Of a DNA stretch of 57,749 nt, positions 1 to 8,930 are shown one piece after another (position 1 is the stretch's first letter; each line of letters begins with the position of its first letter). The stretch comes from CAYRTV01 sp964505785. GTDB taxonomy: Bacteria; Acidobacteriota; Aminicenantia; Aminicenantales; Aminicenantaceae. Made by a program: the position numbers and the translations under genes. The DNA lies in assembly GCA_964505785.1 (NCBI GenBank), contig CAZDJZ010000016.1, forward strand, positions 1-57,749. The letters are read 5' to 3'. The notes below the pieces were generated by a model. It was not told where the DNA came from and searched no databases. It saw only the letters and a program-made list of their open reading frames with translations.

Positions 1-85
1 AAAATACATCCAAGAGAAGCAAAAATCGCTGTTATTGTTGGGTTTCTGGCTCTTAGAATGAATAATCAACTCCACTTTGTGAGTA

Positions 86-245
86 TTATGCCCATTCCGA
101 GGAGCGAAGCGACGGCAGAATCTTAGACGGCGCTTGCACATTGAAACGGTGCCGCATCATTCGGCGAAGCAGTCTAAGATTGCCGCGCGGCCTGCAGCCG
201 CCCGCGATGACGAGGAGGCCGCTCCGCTCAGGATGACACGGTGTG
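86..245. repeat. PAL palindromic repeat in the 5' intergenic region
   Basis: Bases 1-396 hold no convincing gene. Bases 1-126 are open in frame 1 but far too short to identify, perhaps the tail of an upstream gene. From about 94 the DNA is a copy of the dispersed palindromic repeat seen throughout the window: a GAGGAGCGAAGCGACG-type outer segment, the inner arm ATCTTAGAC (about 118-126), a ~45-base centre with CATTCGGCGAAGCA, the inner arm GTCTAAGAT (about 172-180), then an outer segment ending in CAGGATGACA. The same words recur near 6.65, 14.6, 17.8, 20.6, 22.5, 31.5 kb and elsewhere. Confidence 0.7.
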
Positions 246-396
246 CCCTTTTCGAACTAACAGTCCAGGTTAAAGAAGATGTATGATAAAATAAGTGTAC
301 AGGCAAGACACCATCCATTCTGAAACATGCAGAGCAGCTTTGTTGTTGTAACGCCGCTTTGTCCATCAGAATGACATAGTCAAGCAAGGAGGAATA

Positions 397-1410
397 ATGA
401 AAAAAAAGCCGAACACCTTGACGCGAAGAGAATTCTGTATTGCCGGAAGCGGACTTCTCGGTATACTGGCGTCAACAAGACTGCCGTTTTGGAATCAGAG
501 TGAAGCAGGTTTATCTGAAGTTATCCTGGTCAAAACTTCGGACCGCGTTCAGGGCGTAAAGCGATGCTTCGATCTATTCGGGCTCAACCCCTGCCAAGGT
601 AAAAACGTACTCATTAAGCCGAATTTCAATACGGCAGATCCCGCCCCGGGCTCCACCCATAATGATACCTTGAAGGCCATTCTGTCCCATATCAGGGATA
701 TGGAAGCAGCCTCAGTCAGCATCGGAGACCGAAGTGGTCCGCAGGATACGAATGAGGTCTTTGAACAAAAAAACATCCCTTCCCTGGCCGGTGAATTTGA
801 TGCGCAAATCATCAACTTCGACGCTTTGGAGGAAAACGAATACAAAAAAATTGATAATCCCGGGCTCCATTGGGAAAACGGATTTTTAGCGGCCCGCCCG
901 GTAACGGAAGCGGAATGCCTGGTGCAAACCTGTTGTCTGAAAACGCATCAATTCGGAGGGATCTTCACCATGTCATTAAAAAACTCAGTCGGCATCGTCC
1001 CCCGGGAAGATTATCCTTTCATGCGGGAGCTTCACCGCTCGCCTCATCAACGAAAGATGATAGCGGAAATCAACACAGCCTATTCTCCGGATCTCATCAT
1101 TTTAGATGGAATCGAGGCTTTTGTAGACGGAGGCCCTATGACCGGAGAGAAAAAACAAGCGGATGTTTTCCTGGCTGGAACCGACCGGGTAGCCATCGAC
1201 GCTGTGGGTATCGCCATTCTCAAAGATCTGGGAAGCAACGACGCCATAATGGAACCGCCTGTCTATCAGCAGGAGCAGATAGCCAGAGCTGCAGAATTAA
1301 AACTGGGCGCAGGCTCTCCTGATGTAATTTCCATCAAGACCGGAGACACAGCCAGCCGGGCTTATGCGGACAAGATCATGAAGATTTTGCATACCGGCCG
1401 GTTATCCTGA
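397..1410 (+). CDS. Tat-exported DUF362 family protein
   Basis: A 337-residue protein with an N-terminal twin-arginine signal: TRREFCIAG at residues 9-17 followed by a short hydrophobic stretch, so export in folded form, possibly with a cofactor, is expected. The body carries the features of DUF362 proteins, namely LIKPNFN near residue 72, a GDRSG turn near 110, CLKTHQFGG near 180 followed by LKNSVGIVP, and LDGIEAFVDGGP near 235. DUF362 is widespread in anaerobes, often fused or adjacent to iron-sulfur domains, and its reaction is unknown. A good ribosome binding site (AAGGAGG) precedes the ATG. It stands alone; the next gene is on the other strand. Family assignment is firm, biochemical role unknown. 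Confidence 0.85.
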   Translation: MKKKPNTLTRREFCIAGSGLLGILASTRLPFWNQSEAGLSEVILVKTSDRVQGVKRCFDLFGLNPCQGKNVLIKPNFNTADPAPGSTHNDTLKAILSHIRDMEAASVSIGDRSGPQDTNEVFEQKNIPSLAGEFDAQIINFDALEENEYKKIDNPGLHWENGFLAARPVTEAECLVQTCCLKTHQFGGIFTMSLKNSVGIVPREDYPFMRELHRSPHQRKMIAEINTAYSPDLIILDGIEAFVDGGPMTGEKKQADVFLAGTDRVAIDAVGIAILKDLGSNDAIMEPPVYQQEQIARAAELKLGAGSPDVISIKTGDTASRAYADKIMKILHTGRLS

Positions 1411-1444
1411 GGAGCGAAATGTCCTTTGGCAGTGAAGCTTATAT

Positions 1445-2863
1445 TTAATCCAGCTTGTTCAGCGCACGGATTGAGACCGGTTTCAAAGGAGGCCTGACAG
1501 AAAACATTCCAATTTCATTTTGATTTTTTCCGCAGAGAATTTGGAGAATATCATAGATAACCGGTCCGCAGGTCCGGCCCTGACATGGACCCATGCTGCA
1601 GCGCGTGGAGATTTTCATGGCATTCGGATTGAGACACCCCATATCAACAGCATTTTTTATGGTCTTCATGTCAACGCTTTCACAACGGCATATGATCGTA
1701 TCATCCGGAATACTGAGGACCGTTTTGGGCTTGACTTGGTAAAGGGCATTGAAACATTTCACAAAACTCATGTGGTGTTTTCTCTTTTTTGCCAACTTCT
1801 TCAGCCTGGCCGCCAATGGTTCCTCATCCCCTTTTCCCATTTTTTCAAGAATGGAATAGGCGGCGATTTTTCCTTCATTTAAAGATTTCGGTGCTCCGCC
1901 TACGCCTGTTATCTCACCGGCCGCTAAAATGTTGTCTATACTGGTTTCCATGCGGTCATTAACTTTGACTGTCCAGCCGCCGCGTTCGCCGGCGAATTCC
2001 AAAGCACATCCCGCCAATTGCGGCGCTTCAATGTTGGGGACAAATCCGTATCCGGTCACAAGGGCATTCGTGTTATATGTCTTCTCTGTGCCGGCAATGA
2101 TTTGTCCCTCCCGGTCCAGCTTCCCAACCACGACTTCTTCCAAATGCCGGTCTCCCCGGGCTTCAATAATATGTCTCCGGTATTTTACAGGTACCCGGGA
2201 GAGGTATATTTTGGATAGATATTTCCCTCCCTCCAGAAATTTCGGGAGCTGATGGAAAACCTGCGGCAGGAATTTGACTTTGTTTATAAACGGCGACTGT
2301 TCCATTATGCCGATAAGGTCGCCGCCGCTGCGGAGAAATTCATAAGCCGCGGCGAAAAGAAACAAACCGGATCCGGCGATCAGCGCCTTCTTCGCAGGCA
2401 AAACCCCCGAACTCTTAATGAGAACCTGAAGCATTCCGGCAGAATACACACCGGGAAGGGTCCACCCTTTAAAAGGAAAAAACCGTTCTCTGGCCCCTGT
2501 TGCAAAAAGAAGAAAATTATATTTTAAAGTAAAGGTCTTTTCTCTGTTATACTCGACCAGTATCTCATTGCTGTTATAGACACCCAGAAGAGTCGTCTTA
2601 TTCAGCAGTGTGATTTTCTTGTCTTTAACTTTTTCAACAAAACGAAAACCGGTTTTTTTGACTTTATCCGGTTTATACGACGGATATTCACCCAGTTCCT
2701 CCGGGATTTTTCTTAAAAGCTGACCGCCGATGTGTATGTTTTCATCAATTAAAAGAATGCTTAAATCATAATCCGATAAAATATCCGCAGCTACGATACC
2801 GGAAAATCCGCTGCCGATGATTATTACATCATAGTGATCCTTTTTTTTATTCATTTGTCGCAA
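1445..2863 (-). CDS. FAD-dependent oxidoreductase, HcnB / D-hydroxyproline dehydrogenase alpha-type subunit
   Basis: A 472-residue flavoprotein. The N-terminus has a dinucleotide-binding motif GSGFSG at residues 17-22, and a second Rossmann segment (IAGSGLFLF) lies near residue 165, as in pyridine-nucleotide-disulfide-type oxidoreductases. The C-terminal ~85 residues form a BFD-like [2Fe-2S] domain with CRC, CSMGPC and RTC cysteines. This architecture is typical of the larger subunit of opine oxidase, hydrogen cyanide synthase HcnB and D-hydroxyproline dehydrogenase. Its stop codon faces the DUF362 gene, and it overlaps the 2Fe-2S gene upstream by 17 bases, so the two are co-transcribed. With the divergent DadA-like gene at 3288 it probably forms a heteromeric amino-acid or opine dehydrogenase feeding electrons to a membrane or ferredoxin acceptor. 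The substrate cannot be told from sequence. Confidence 0.85.
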   Translation of the reverse strand: MRQMNKKKDHYDVIIIGSGFSGIVAADILSDYDLSILLIDENIHIGGQLLRKIPEELGEYPSYKPDKVKKTGFRFVEKVKDKKITLLNKTTLLGVYNSNEILVEYNREKTFTLKYNFLLFATGARERFFPFKGWTLPGVYSAGMLQVLIKSSGVLPAKKALIAGSGLFLFAAAYEFLRSGGDLIGIMEQSPFINKVKFLPQVFHQLPKFLEGGKYLSKIYLSRVPVKYRRHIIEARGDRHLEEVVVGKLDREGQIIAGTEKTYNTNALVTGYGFVPNIEAPQLAGCALEFAGERGGWTVKVNDRMETSIDNILAAGEITGVGGAPKSLNEGKIAAYSILEKMGKGDEEPLAARLKKLAKKRKHHMSFVKCFNALYQVKPKTVLSIPDDTIICRCESVDMKTIKNAVDMGCLNPNAMKISTRCSMGPCQGRTCGPVIYDILQILCGKNQNEIGMFSVRPPLKPVSIRALNKLD

Positions 2864-3128
2864 TTTTCATTCCTTCTTGAACTTCCGTCATGCACGCCCG
2901 GATATTCGGCACTCCGTCTATCGTGACCGTACACTCAAAGCAAACGCCCATACCGCATAATGCTCCCCTGGGGGTATGATTCACAGGGTTTTTCTTCAGT
3001 TGTTTAAATCCAGCCGCCAGCAAAGCCGCAAGGACGGTTTCGCCTTTAAAGGCATCTACCTCCCTGCCGTTCACCTCAATCATAATTTTCTCTTTCCGGT
3101 TGATTGCCGGTATTCTTAAATCTTCCAT
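2847..3128 (-). CDS. [2Fe-2S] ferredoxin-like subunit, HcnA-type
   Basis: A 93-residue small subunit with a plant-type [2Fe-2S] motif: cysteines 58, 63, 66 and 79 spaced C-x4-C-x2-C-x12-C. Proteins of this size and pattern are the HcnA/OoxA-like electron-transfer subunits that accompany HcnB-like flavoproteins. It overlaps the next gene by 17 bases, which suggests translational coupling. An internal ATG at residue 16 (base 3083) is an equally plausible start, because homologous proteins begin close to the beta-grasp strand IEVNGREV; ribosome binding sites are weak for both. First of the two-gene minus-strand transcript, divergent from the DadA-like partner. Confidence 0.85.
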   Translation of the reverse strand: MEDLRIPAINRKEKIMIEVNGREVDAFKGETVLAALLAAGFKQLKKNPVNHTPRGALCGMGVCFECTVTIDGVPNIRACMTEVQEGMKIATNE

Positions 3129-3287
3129 CTTCTTTTACCCTCGCCTATTCAGGCTGTTTTATTATGCACGAAAAATAAGGAGAATAGGCTATCTTTTGCA
3201 AAAAAAAATGTCAAGTTATAATTATGATTTGACTTCAAATAACAGCTGTGTTACAAAAAAATTCATTTTACTTTTCAGGAATAAAAA

Positions 3288-4412
3288 ATGAAAAAAAATT
3301 ATGATGTTGCCGTCATCGGAGCCGGAATAATCGGCATGGCCTCAGCCGGTTACCTAAGCGAGGCAGGAATGAATGTTGCCGTAATCGATAAGGAATACAT
3401 TGGTTCGGGTTCAACCGCCCGCTGTATAGCGGGAATCCGTCAGCAGTTCTCAACGCCTGCTTCCATCGGGATGATGAAGGAAAACATGACGCTTTTTTCC
3501 CAGATGGAGGATGAATTCGGTTTTTCCGTTGAGTTTAAAAAAAGCGGATATCTTCTTATGGCCCATAGTGAAAAACTCATGGATGTCTTCAAATCCAATG
3601 TGGATATCCAGAAAAAAGAAGGGGTTAACGTTTCCTTGCTTAGTCCGGAAGAAGCCTCTGATGTTGAGCCGGAATTGAATACGGATGGACTTGTCGGGGC
3701 TGCGTATTGTCCGGATGACGGCCAGGCATATCCTTTCGCTGTCTTGAGAGGATATAAATCAAAAATTGATAAAAACGGCGGGGATTTCTATTTGAATAAT
3801 CCGGTTGTTAAAATCAAAAAAGAAAATAATTTTCAACTCACTTTGGAAAAAGATACATTTATCGAAGCCAACCAGGTCCTGCTTAGTGCCGGTCCCTGGT
3901 CAAGGGAACTTGGACAAAAAATCGGTTTAGACCTGCCTTTTTTTCCCGAAAGGCATGAGGCTGTCATCACGGAAAGAATTCCCCGCCTGATCGGGCCCAT
4001 GCTGGTGGATTACCGCATTGACGGCTGTTATTTTCAGCAGCTGCTGACCGGCCAAATCATCGGCTGTTATACACCGGACCCGAATGTTCCCGGGATAATA
4101 ACGGACTGTTCACTTCAATTCATGGCCGAAATGGCCAAAAGAATGGTCCGGCTGGTTCCGGAATTAAAACGGACATCTCTGCTTAGACACTGGGCCGGAT
4201 GCTATACCATGACACCGGACGGCAACCCCATCGTTGACCAAACCCCGCTTGAAAATCTATATGTGGCTTCAGGCATGAGCGGGCACGGCTTTATGTTCGG
4301 CCCGGCTATCGGCAAACACCTGGCACATTTTATGGCACATGGAGAATGGGATACGGATTTCAGTGAGTTTTCCATCAGCCGGTCATTTGAAAGTCAAGAA
4401 AGTCTTAAATGA
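3288..4412 (+). CDS. FAD-dependent amino-acid oxidoreductase, HcnC/SoxB/DadA type
   Basis: A 374-residue protein of the glycine/D-amino-acid oxidase (DAO) superfamily. It begins with a Rossmann FAD motif (VIGAGIIG, residues 9-16) and has the SGSTARCIAGIRQQF segment near residue 42, typical of sarcosine oxidase beta and HcnC-like subunits. The C-terminal HWAGCYTMTPDGNPIVD and the GMSGHGFMFGPAIG turn are also canonical. AGGA lies seven bases before the ATG. It is divergently transcribed from the HcnB/HcnA-like pair across a 159-base AT-rich gap that must hold both promoters. Together the three encode the subunits of an imino/amino-acid dehydrogenase such as D-hydroxyproline dehydrogenase or opine oxidase; choosing among these is not possible from the window. 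Confidence 0.85.
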   Translation: MKKNYDVAVIGAGIIGMASAGYLSEAGMNVAVIDKEYIGSGSTARCIAGIRQQFSTPASIGMMKENMTLFSQMEDEFGFSVEFKKSGYLLMAHSEKLMDVFKSNVDIQKKEGVNVSLLSPEEASDVEPELNTDGLVGAAYCPDDGQAYPFAVLRGYKSKIDKNGGDFYLNNPVVKIKKENNFQLTLEKDTFIEANQVLLSAGPWSRELGQKIGLDLPFFPERHEAVITERIPRLIGPMLVDYRIDGCYFQQLLTGQIIGCYTPDPNVPGIITDCSLQFMAEMAKRMVRLVPELKRTSLLRHWAGCYTMTPDGNPIVDQTPLENLYVASGMSGHGFMFGPAIGKHLAHFMAHGEWDTDFSEFSISRSFESQESLK

Positions 4413-4568
4413 ACCGGATGTGACTGGTTTCGTTGTGACAAGAGAGAATTCCGTATGGTCTTCCGCCGGGTCTGCGGCCGTTAAGAAAATCGCCGGGGTT
4501 TGGACAGCAAATTCCCCCCCATTCCCATAATCGAGCCGTATCGAGATGGGCCTTGTAAACTAAAATGA

Positions 4569-6584
4569 TCACTCAGGCAGGATTATTTTTATCCGGATAT
4601 CTTCTTCTCCATAATCAAAAACAGCCTGTTCGCCGTTCGGCATCTCAAAACCTGTGTTGGATATTATTTTGGTTTTATCCCCTGAATGAACGATATTCAG
4701 TGTCAGCCTTTTTTTCCTTAAAGGAAAGTTTGCCTGAACTTCCTGTATTCCCGGCAGCAGGCGGGGCTGAATGGTTAAGCTTTCCAGCCCGGGACGAATT
4801 CCCAGCATGTGGTGGACAATAAAATGCAGCATTTCCGACCATGTCCATGGAGGGATTCCTGCTTGAGGAAAGGGAGGGGAGGGACGGGAGCCGTAAAATT
4901 CAAACCAGGTTCCGGCTGCAGCGCCCGGCAGGGTGTTCAGCCAGCGCAAAACCTTCCAGGCGGACTTCTTATTGCCGGCTTCCAGGTTAGCACGGGCTAT
5001 GAATAAAGATGCAAAAGGCCAGGGCCCGGGAGAGTCCGGTTCGGAATGAATATGGTAGCGGCCGTAGCCTCCGCCGGTCCAGTCTTGATTCCATAACTGT
5101 TCCAGATCATCCAGGGTCCTTTGAGCCAGGGGAGATTCTGGCGAAATGAATCGCAAAGCGATAGAAAGAGCAGTGGATGAATCCGGATTGAGTTCATGTT
5201 TGCCCGGACGGGATAAGGGCATATTCTTAGGAATATCGGCATCCTTCGTCATGCGGATGTTATTTTGAACCGCTCCGCGGATGCCCCTTCTTTTGATAAA
5301 GCTTCCCTGGTGAACCAGTCCGAATCGGGGATCTTCTAAAACGGTCTGTTTTAACCGTCCGGCTTCCGATTTCCAGCGCCGGCTTGATTTTTTGTCACCT
5401 GCCAAAGCAGCCAGTCCGGAGGCGGCATCCAAGCCGACAGAAACAAAAACCTGGCAGGACAGCTCTATTCCCCTTTGAATGCCATGGAAATGGTGCCGTC
5501 CCCAGAATTCCCTTTGATTGGCCGGCAAGCCGGATGGACGATGCCTGATTTTTTTTCTGAGGAGAAAATTCGCCAATGCCCGGATGGTCCGCCAGTGAGC
5601 CTTTACCCATTCGAGGTCTCCAGTCCAGGAAAAATACTGCCAAAGCGTATGCAGGAGAACACCGTTTTGATCAAGTCCGGCTTCAGCCGGGAATCGAACT
5701 CGCCCGGAGTCTGCGGTAGAGCCGTCGCTCTGTACGAATTCACTCAGCAGTCTTTCTAAAACGACACGGGCCCGGCGCGGTTGTCCGGCCTGCAGTAATC
5801 CCCGGACAATCATGGCATTATCCATAACCCGCTCACGATTATCTTGCCAAATACCGGCATCCGCTTTGCCGGATTTGGATATAACCGCAGTCAATTGATT
5901 CCTGGCTGAGGAAAAGAAAAGGTCCAAAAGCGGATGGTGAAATAAGACCCTGGCCGGCATGGGATTCTCAGGCGATTCTTTTCTTGGTTTGCTTTTCGGT
6001 TTATCCGGCTGCATTTTGATCTGCAGTCCTTTTTCGTTCAATTGATAAATGACAAAAAACGTTTGCGGAACCCTTTCATTTAACGAAAGCGACCAGCTGA
6101 CAGACCGGCCGGGAATGCCGGTCTTGAAAACCGCTTGAACCCGCTGCGGCATCCGGCTCTTTATCCTCACTTCCCGTATAAGGCGGGGTACATTATGATC
6201 CGGACAGGAAAAACGTTCGCGGACCAAGAAAACCGGAGTCCGCCACCTAACCCGGACGACAGAGCGCAGCGAGGTTTTTTCCCACCCGGTCACAATTCGT
6301 TCCGAGGCGGTATGATCGCGGCCCTGGTATTGGATCTGCACCCGGGTGGACTCTAAACCGCTGTGAGGATCCATAGTCAATGCCGCACGTTTCAGTCCGG
6401 GTGCATCCGGATCCATAATCAACAGGCCCAAGGACGTGCCTTCACCTGCCGGAGCATGCTGAACCGCAGCCAGGATGGTGCCGTTTCCCAAAAAGAAATA
6501 GGCGGCATCCTTTAAGCGGGTTTTGACATCAGGATGTCCTTCTTGGGGATCATCCGCATAAAAATGTTCACGAACGTTGATCAC
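4569..6584 (-). CDS. Six-hairpin glycosidase-like protein
   Basis: A 671-residue protein without signal peptide. The N-terminal ~220 residues are beta-rich (YFFLGNGTILAAVQ, then LTMDPHSGLESTRVQIQY), and the central ~380 residues look like an (alpha/alpha)6 toroid with RVMDNAMIVRGLLQAGQ, LDQNGVLLHTLWQYFSWTGD and WTWSEMLHFIVHHMLGIRPG. The order resembles glycogen-debranching, GH15- and GH94-like enzymes: beta-sandwich, linker, toroid, short C-terminal sheet (about residues 600-671). I could not assign a GH family or identify both catalytic acids with confidence. Cytoplasmic oligosaccharide hydrolysis or phosphorolysis is the likely role. The start ATG follows a GGGAGGAAAT-type binding site. It is convergent with the DadA-like gene. 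Confidence 0.7.
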   Translation of the reverse strand: MINVREHFYADDPQEGHPDVKTRLKDAAYFFLGNGTILAAVQHAPAGEGTSLGLLIMDPDAPGLKRAALTMDPHSGLESTRVQIQYQGRDHTASERIVTGWEKTSLRSVVRVRWRTPVFLVRERFSCPDHNVPRLIREVRIKSRMPQRVQAVFKTGIPGRSVSWSLSLNERVPQTFFVIYQLNEKGLQIKMQPDKPKSKPRKESPENPMPARVLFHHPLLDLFFSSARNQLTAVISKSGKADAGIWQDNRERVMDNAMIVRGLLQAGQPRRARVVLERLLSEFVQSDGSTADSGRVRFPAEAGLDQNGVLLHTLWQYFSWTGDLEWVKAHWRTIRALANFLLRKKIRHRPSGLPANQREFWGRHHFHGIQRGIELSCQVFVSVGLDAASGLAALAGDKKSSRRWKSEAGRLKQTVLEDPRFGLVHQGSFIKRRGIRGAVQNNIRMTKDADIPKNMPLSRPGKHELNPDSSTALSIALRFISPESPLAQRTLDDLEQLWNQDWTGGGYGRYHIHSEPDSPGPWPFASLFIARANLEAGNKKSAWKVLRWLNTLPGAAAGTWFEFYGSRPSPPFPQAGIPPWTWSEMLHFIVHHMLGIRPGLESLTIQPRLLPGIQEVQANFPLRKKRLTLNIVHSGDKTKIISNTGFEMPNGEQAVFDYGEEDIRIKIILPE

Positions 6585-6639
6585 TTATTTCCTCCCTTAA
6601 TCGTATATCAGATTTTGACAGGAATGTAAAAAGTCAATG

Positions 6640-6900
6640 TCATTCCCGACCAACACAACATGTCATTCCGAAGAGCGAAGCGACGTCGGAATCTTAGACG
6701 GCCTCGTTGTGCTCGCGTTCTTAGAGTCTTGCCTAAGGCTATCTAGGTCTATTCGGTCTATTCGGTCTATTCGGTCTGTTCGGTCTGTTCGGTCTGTTCG
6801 GTCTGTTCGGTCCTTTAAGTTTATAAAGTTTGTTCCATTACATATCCGGCTTTTGTTGGTTTTTTTTTATTTCTATTTATTCTTTACTCTTCACTAAAAA
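6640..6900. repeat. PAL half-repeat followed by a 9-bp array (CTATTCGGT units)
   Basis: The 372-base gap between the glycosidase-like and CoA-transferase genes starts with a PAL-type arm (TGTCATTCCGAAGAGCGAAG, then ATCTTAGACGGC) and runs into about nine tandem 9-bp units, CTATTCGGT changing to CTGTTCGGT, at roughly 6748-6822. Because nine is a multiple of three, the array reads open as repeated tripeptides; I do not regard this as coding. AT-rich promoter DNA follows. Confidence 0.75.
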
Positions 6901-6912
6901 TAAGTCCTGGTT

Positions 6913-6941
6913 TTGCAATTTATGGCCTCTGATAATATCAT
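6913..6941 (+). promoter_or_regulatory. Possible sigma-70-type promoter of the CoA-transferase gene
   Basis: TTGCAA (6913-6918), a 17-base spacer and TATCAT (6936-6941), about 15-20 bases before the start codon region. Reasonable but unproven; the short leader would leave room for only the ribosome binding site. Confidence 0.35.
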
Positions 6942-6956
6942 AAACATGAAAGGACA

Positions 6957-8528
6957 ATGACCATGAAAATCAACGGAAAAGAATATACTTGGTATAAATC
7001 AGCCTTCAATGACAATGATTATTCCAGCCGCATCACCAGCCGCCGGGGGGCATCGCCTATACCTGCCGGTAAAAGTAAAGTCTCCTCCCTGGAAACAGTC
7101 ATAGATTTAATTCAGGACGGGGACGTCATTTCGTATCCACATTATTATCGTTTCGGCGATAAGGGACTGGAGCTGGTCATCAAAATGCTCCAAAAAAGGA
7201 AAAAAAGAGGGATAATCCTGTATGCGAATGCGGTCTTTGACAACACCGACCCCTGGCTCTTTGCAGCCTTTCAAGACGGGACTCTGGCCGGCCTTTACGG
7301 TAACGTATACCGGAAATTCGGCTCCCATGTCACGTCCGGAAAATTACTGCCCTGGGTGACCGTGGGCTTCTCCCACGGAGACCGGGTACGCAAACTGCAA
7401 ACCGGGGAAGTGCATGTCAAAGCGGCTTTCGCCCCGGTGCCCCTGGCTGACCAATATGGCAATGCAACAGGATTGATGGGACCGGAAAATCAACTCTGCG
7501 GCCCCCTGGGTCTGGCGGCTGCGGATTGGGAATTCGCTGATTTCACCTGCCTTCTGGCCGGCGAAATCAGCTCCAATTTGATTATCCCCTTTTCCCTGTC
7601 CATGGAACAAACGGATTTTGTGGTTCCTGTGGAATGTCCCGGACTGTCTTCCGGAATTGGAAGCGGCACGCTGGATTTGGAAAAAGTGCGCAGCCAGCCT
7701 CTAAACGCCCGCATCGCTGAAAATGTATTAAGGGTCATGAAAGCGGCTCACATCGTAAAGGACCAATTCAGCTTCCAAGTCGGCGCCGGTGCCGGACTGA
7801 TTGTTTTGGACAGTATCCGGAAAATGCTGAAAGAGGCCGGGATCCAGAGCGGATTTTCCATAGGGGGCGTCACCTCCATGCATGTGGATATGCTGGAAGA
7901 AGGCAGCATCGGCCGCCTGCTGCACGGACAGCTGTTTGAGCCCAGCCGGAAGGTCATTCATTCCCTATTGGAAAATCCTTCACATCAGGAAATCACGGCC
8001 GGATATTATGCCTCCGTGGCCAATAAGGAATGTGCGGTCAACTTGCTGGATTTGGCGGTTTTATCCGCATTGGAGGTGGACCTTGATTTCAATGTCAATA
8101 CCGTCTGTGCCAACGGACGAATTATAGGCGGCATCGGAGGCGGCCAGGATGTGGCGGCCGGAGCAGGGCTGACCATTATTTTTCTGCCGCTGGCAGCCGG
8201 AAAAAATGACCTGGCTTTTCCCAAAATTCAGGACAAGGTCTATACCCGCACCACTCCGGGAGATGTGATCGATGTCGTGGTGACCGAAGAATTTGCCGCC
8301 ATTAATCCGAAAAGCAGCAGCCCCTACCGGGATGCCATCCTGGAAAATGGAAAACGCCAAGGTCTGCAGCTGATGCCGGTAGAAGAGCTGAGGCAGAAGT
8401 CGATGGAAGCAGCGCAAAACATGGGAAGAATCCCTCCGCAGCCGGAAAACACTGGTGAAATCCTGCATGCCGTAGAATGGCGGGACGGGACCCTGCTGGA
8501 CGTGATCCGTAAAACCGCTAACGGTTGA
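6957..8528 (+). CDS. Citrate lyase alpha subunit-like CoA transferase (CitF family)
   Basis: A 523-residue protein aligning along its length, as far as I can judge, with citrate lyase alpha chain / citrate:acetyl-ACP transferase. Diagnostic stretches are DGDVISYPHYYRFGD near residue 55, LMGPENQLCGPLG near 178, FQVGAGAGLIVLDSIR near 274, and DFNVNTVCANGRIIGGIGG followed by GQDVAAGAG near 380. The family's length is about 510. The second ATG (6963, giving MKINGKEYTW) sits at a better distance from AAAGGA than the first. No citE, citD, citC, citX or citG neighbour is present, so a complete citrate lyase is not encoded here. It may be a stand-alone acyl-CoA:carboxylate CoA transferase. Downstream is the amino-sugar operon, separated by 400 bases. 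Confidence 0.75.
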   Translation: MTMKINGKEYTWYKSAFNDNDYSSRITSRRGASPIPAGKSKVSSLETVIDLIQDGDVISYPHYYRFGDKGLELVIKMLQKRKKRGIILYANAVFDNTDPWLFAAFQDGTLAGLYGNVYRKFGSHVTSGKLLPWVTVGFSHGDRVRKLQTGEVHVKAAFAPVPLADQYGNATGLMGPENQLCGPLGLAAADWEFADFTCLLAGEISSNLIIPFSLSMEQTDFVVPVECPGLSSGIGSGTLDLEKVRSQPLNARIAENVLRVMKAAHIVKDQFSFQVGAGAGLIVLDSIRKMLKEAGIQSGFSIGGVTSMHVDMLEEGSIGRLLHGQLFEPSRKVIHSLLENPSHQEITAGYYASVANKECAVNLLDLAVLSALEVDLDFNVNTVCANGRIIGGIGGGQDVAAGAGLTIIFLPLAAGKNDLAFPKIQDKVYTRTTPGDVIDVVVTEEFAAINPKSSSPYRDAILENGKRQGLQLMPVEELRQKSMEAAQNMGRIPPQPENTGEILHAVEWRDGTLLDVIRKTANG

Positions 8529-8530
8529 CC

Positions 8531-8552
8531 CGGCCGGCGGTATCGCCGGCCG
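8531..8552 (+). terminator. GC-rich hairpin after the CitF-like gene
   Basis: A perfect 9-bp inverted repeat, CGGCCGGCG / CGCCGGCCG with loop GTAT, begins three bases after the stop codon. There is no U-tract, so it is either a factor-dependent pause/stability structure or a weak terminator. Confidence 0.4.
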
Positions 8553-8689
8553 CCCAGGCGCTCCATCATGCAGCTATAACTGTCCGGGACATCCAGGCTT
8601 AAACCAGTTTTTTCACGATATCGGCGGCTCAAACTAGGTCCGGACAGAGCGGCCTGCGTATTATACAACATGATTAGTTCGGAAATGAC

Positions 8690-8890
8690 AGCTCTGCGGT
8701 CATCCTGAGCACATCTAAGTCCTCCGTCATCCGGAGGAGCAAAGCGGTGGAGGATCCCAAACTGCATCGTCCCGATGAGCCGGAACCGATTTCATAGGCG
8801 TTGTACTTTTGGATCCTTCGGCCTGCCGCCGCCGGCCTCAGGATGATACATGTCAGTTTTGAGATTTGAGATTTGAGATAAGGGCTCTTT
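8690..8890. repeat. Divergent PAL repeat and short AT-rich direct repeats
   Basis: The 402-base gap upstream of the NagA-like gene contains GTCATCCTGAGC (8700) and, about 130 bases later, GCCTCAGGATGATAC. These are the two ends of a degenerate PAL repeat, with GGAGGAGCAAAGCGGTGGAGG between them in several pieces. It is followed by three tandem copies of TTTGAGA (8860-8880). No gene is evident. Confidence 0.6.
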
Positions 8891-8930
8891 ACTCTTAACT
8901 CCAATTGTTAGAAAATAAATCAAAGGTACC

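Noticed and set aside
5685..5720. tRNA T-arm-like GGAATCGAACTCGCC
   Set aside because: Lies inside the glycosidase-like coding sequence and no acceptor or anticodon arm can be formed around it.
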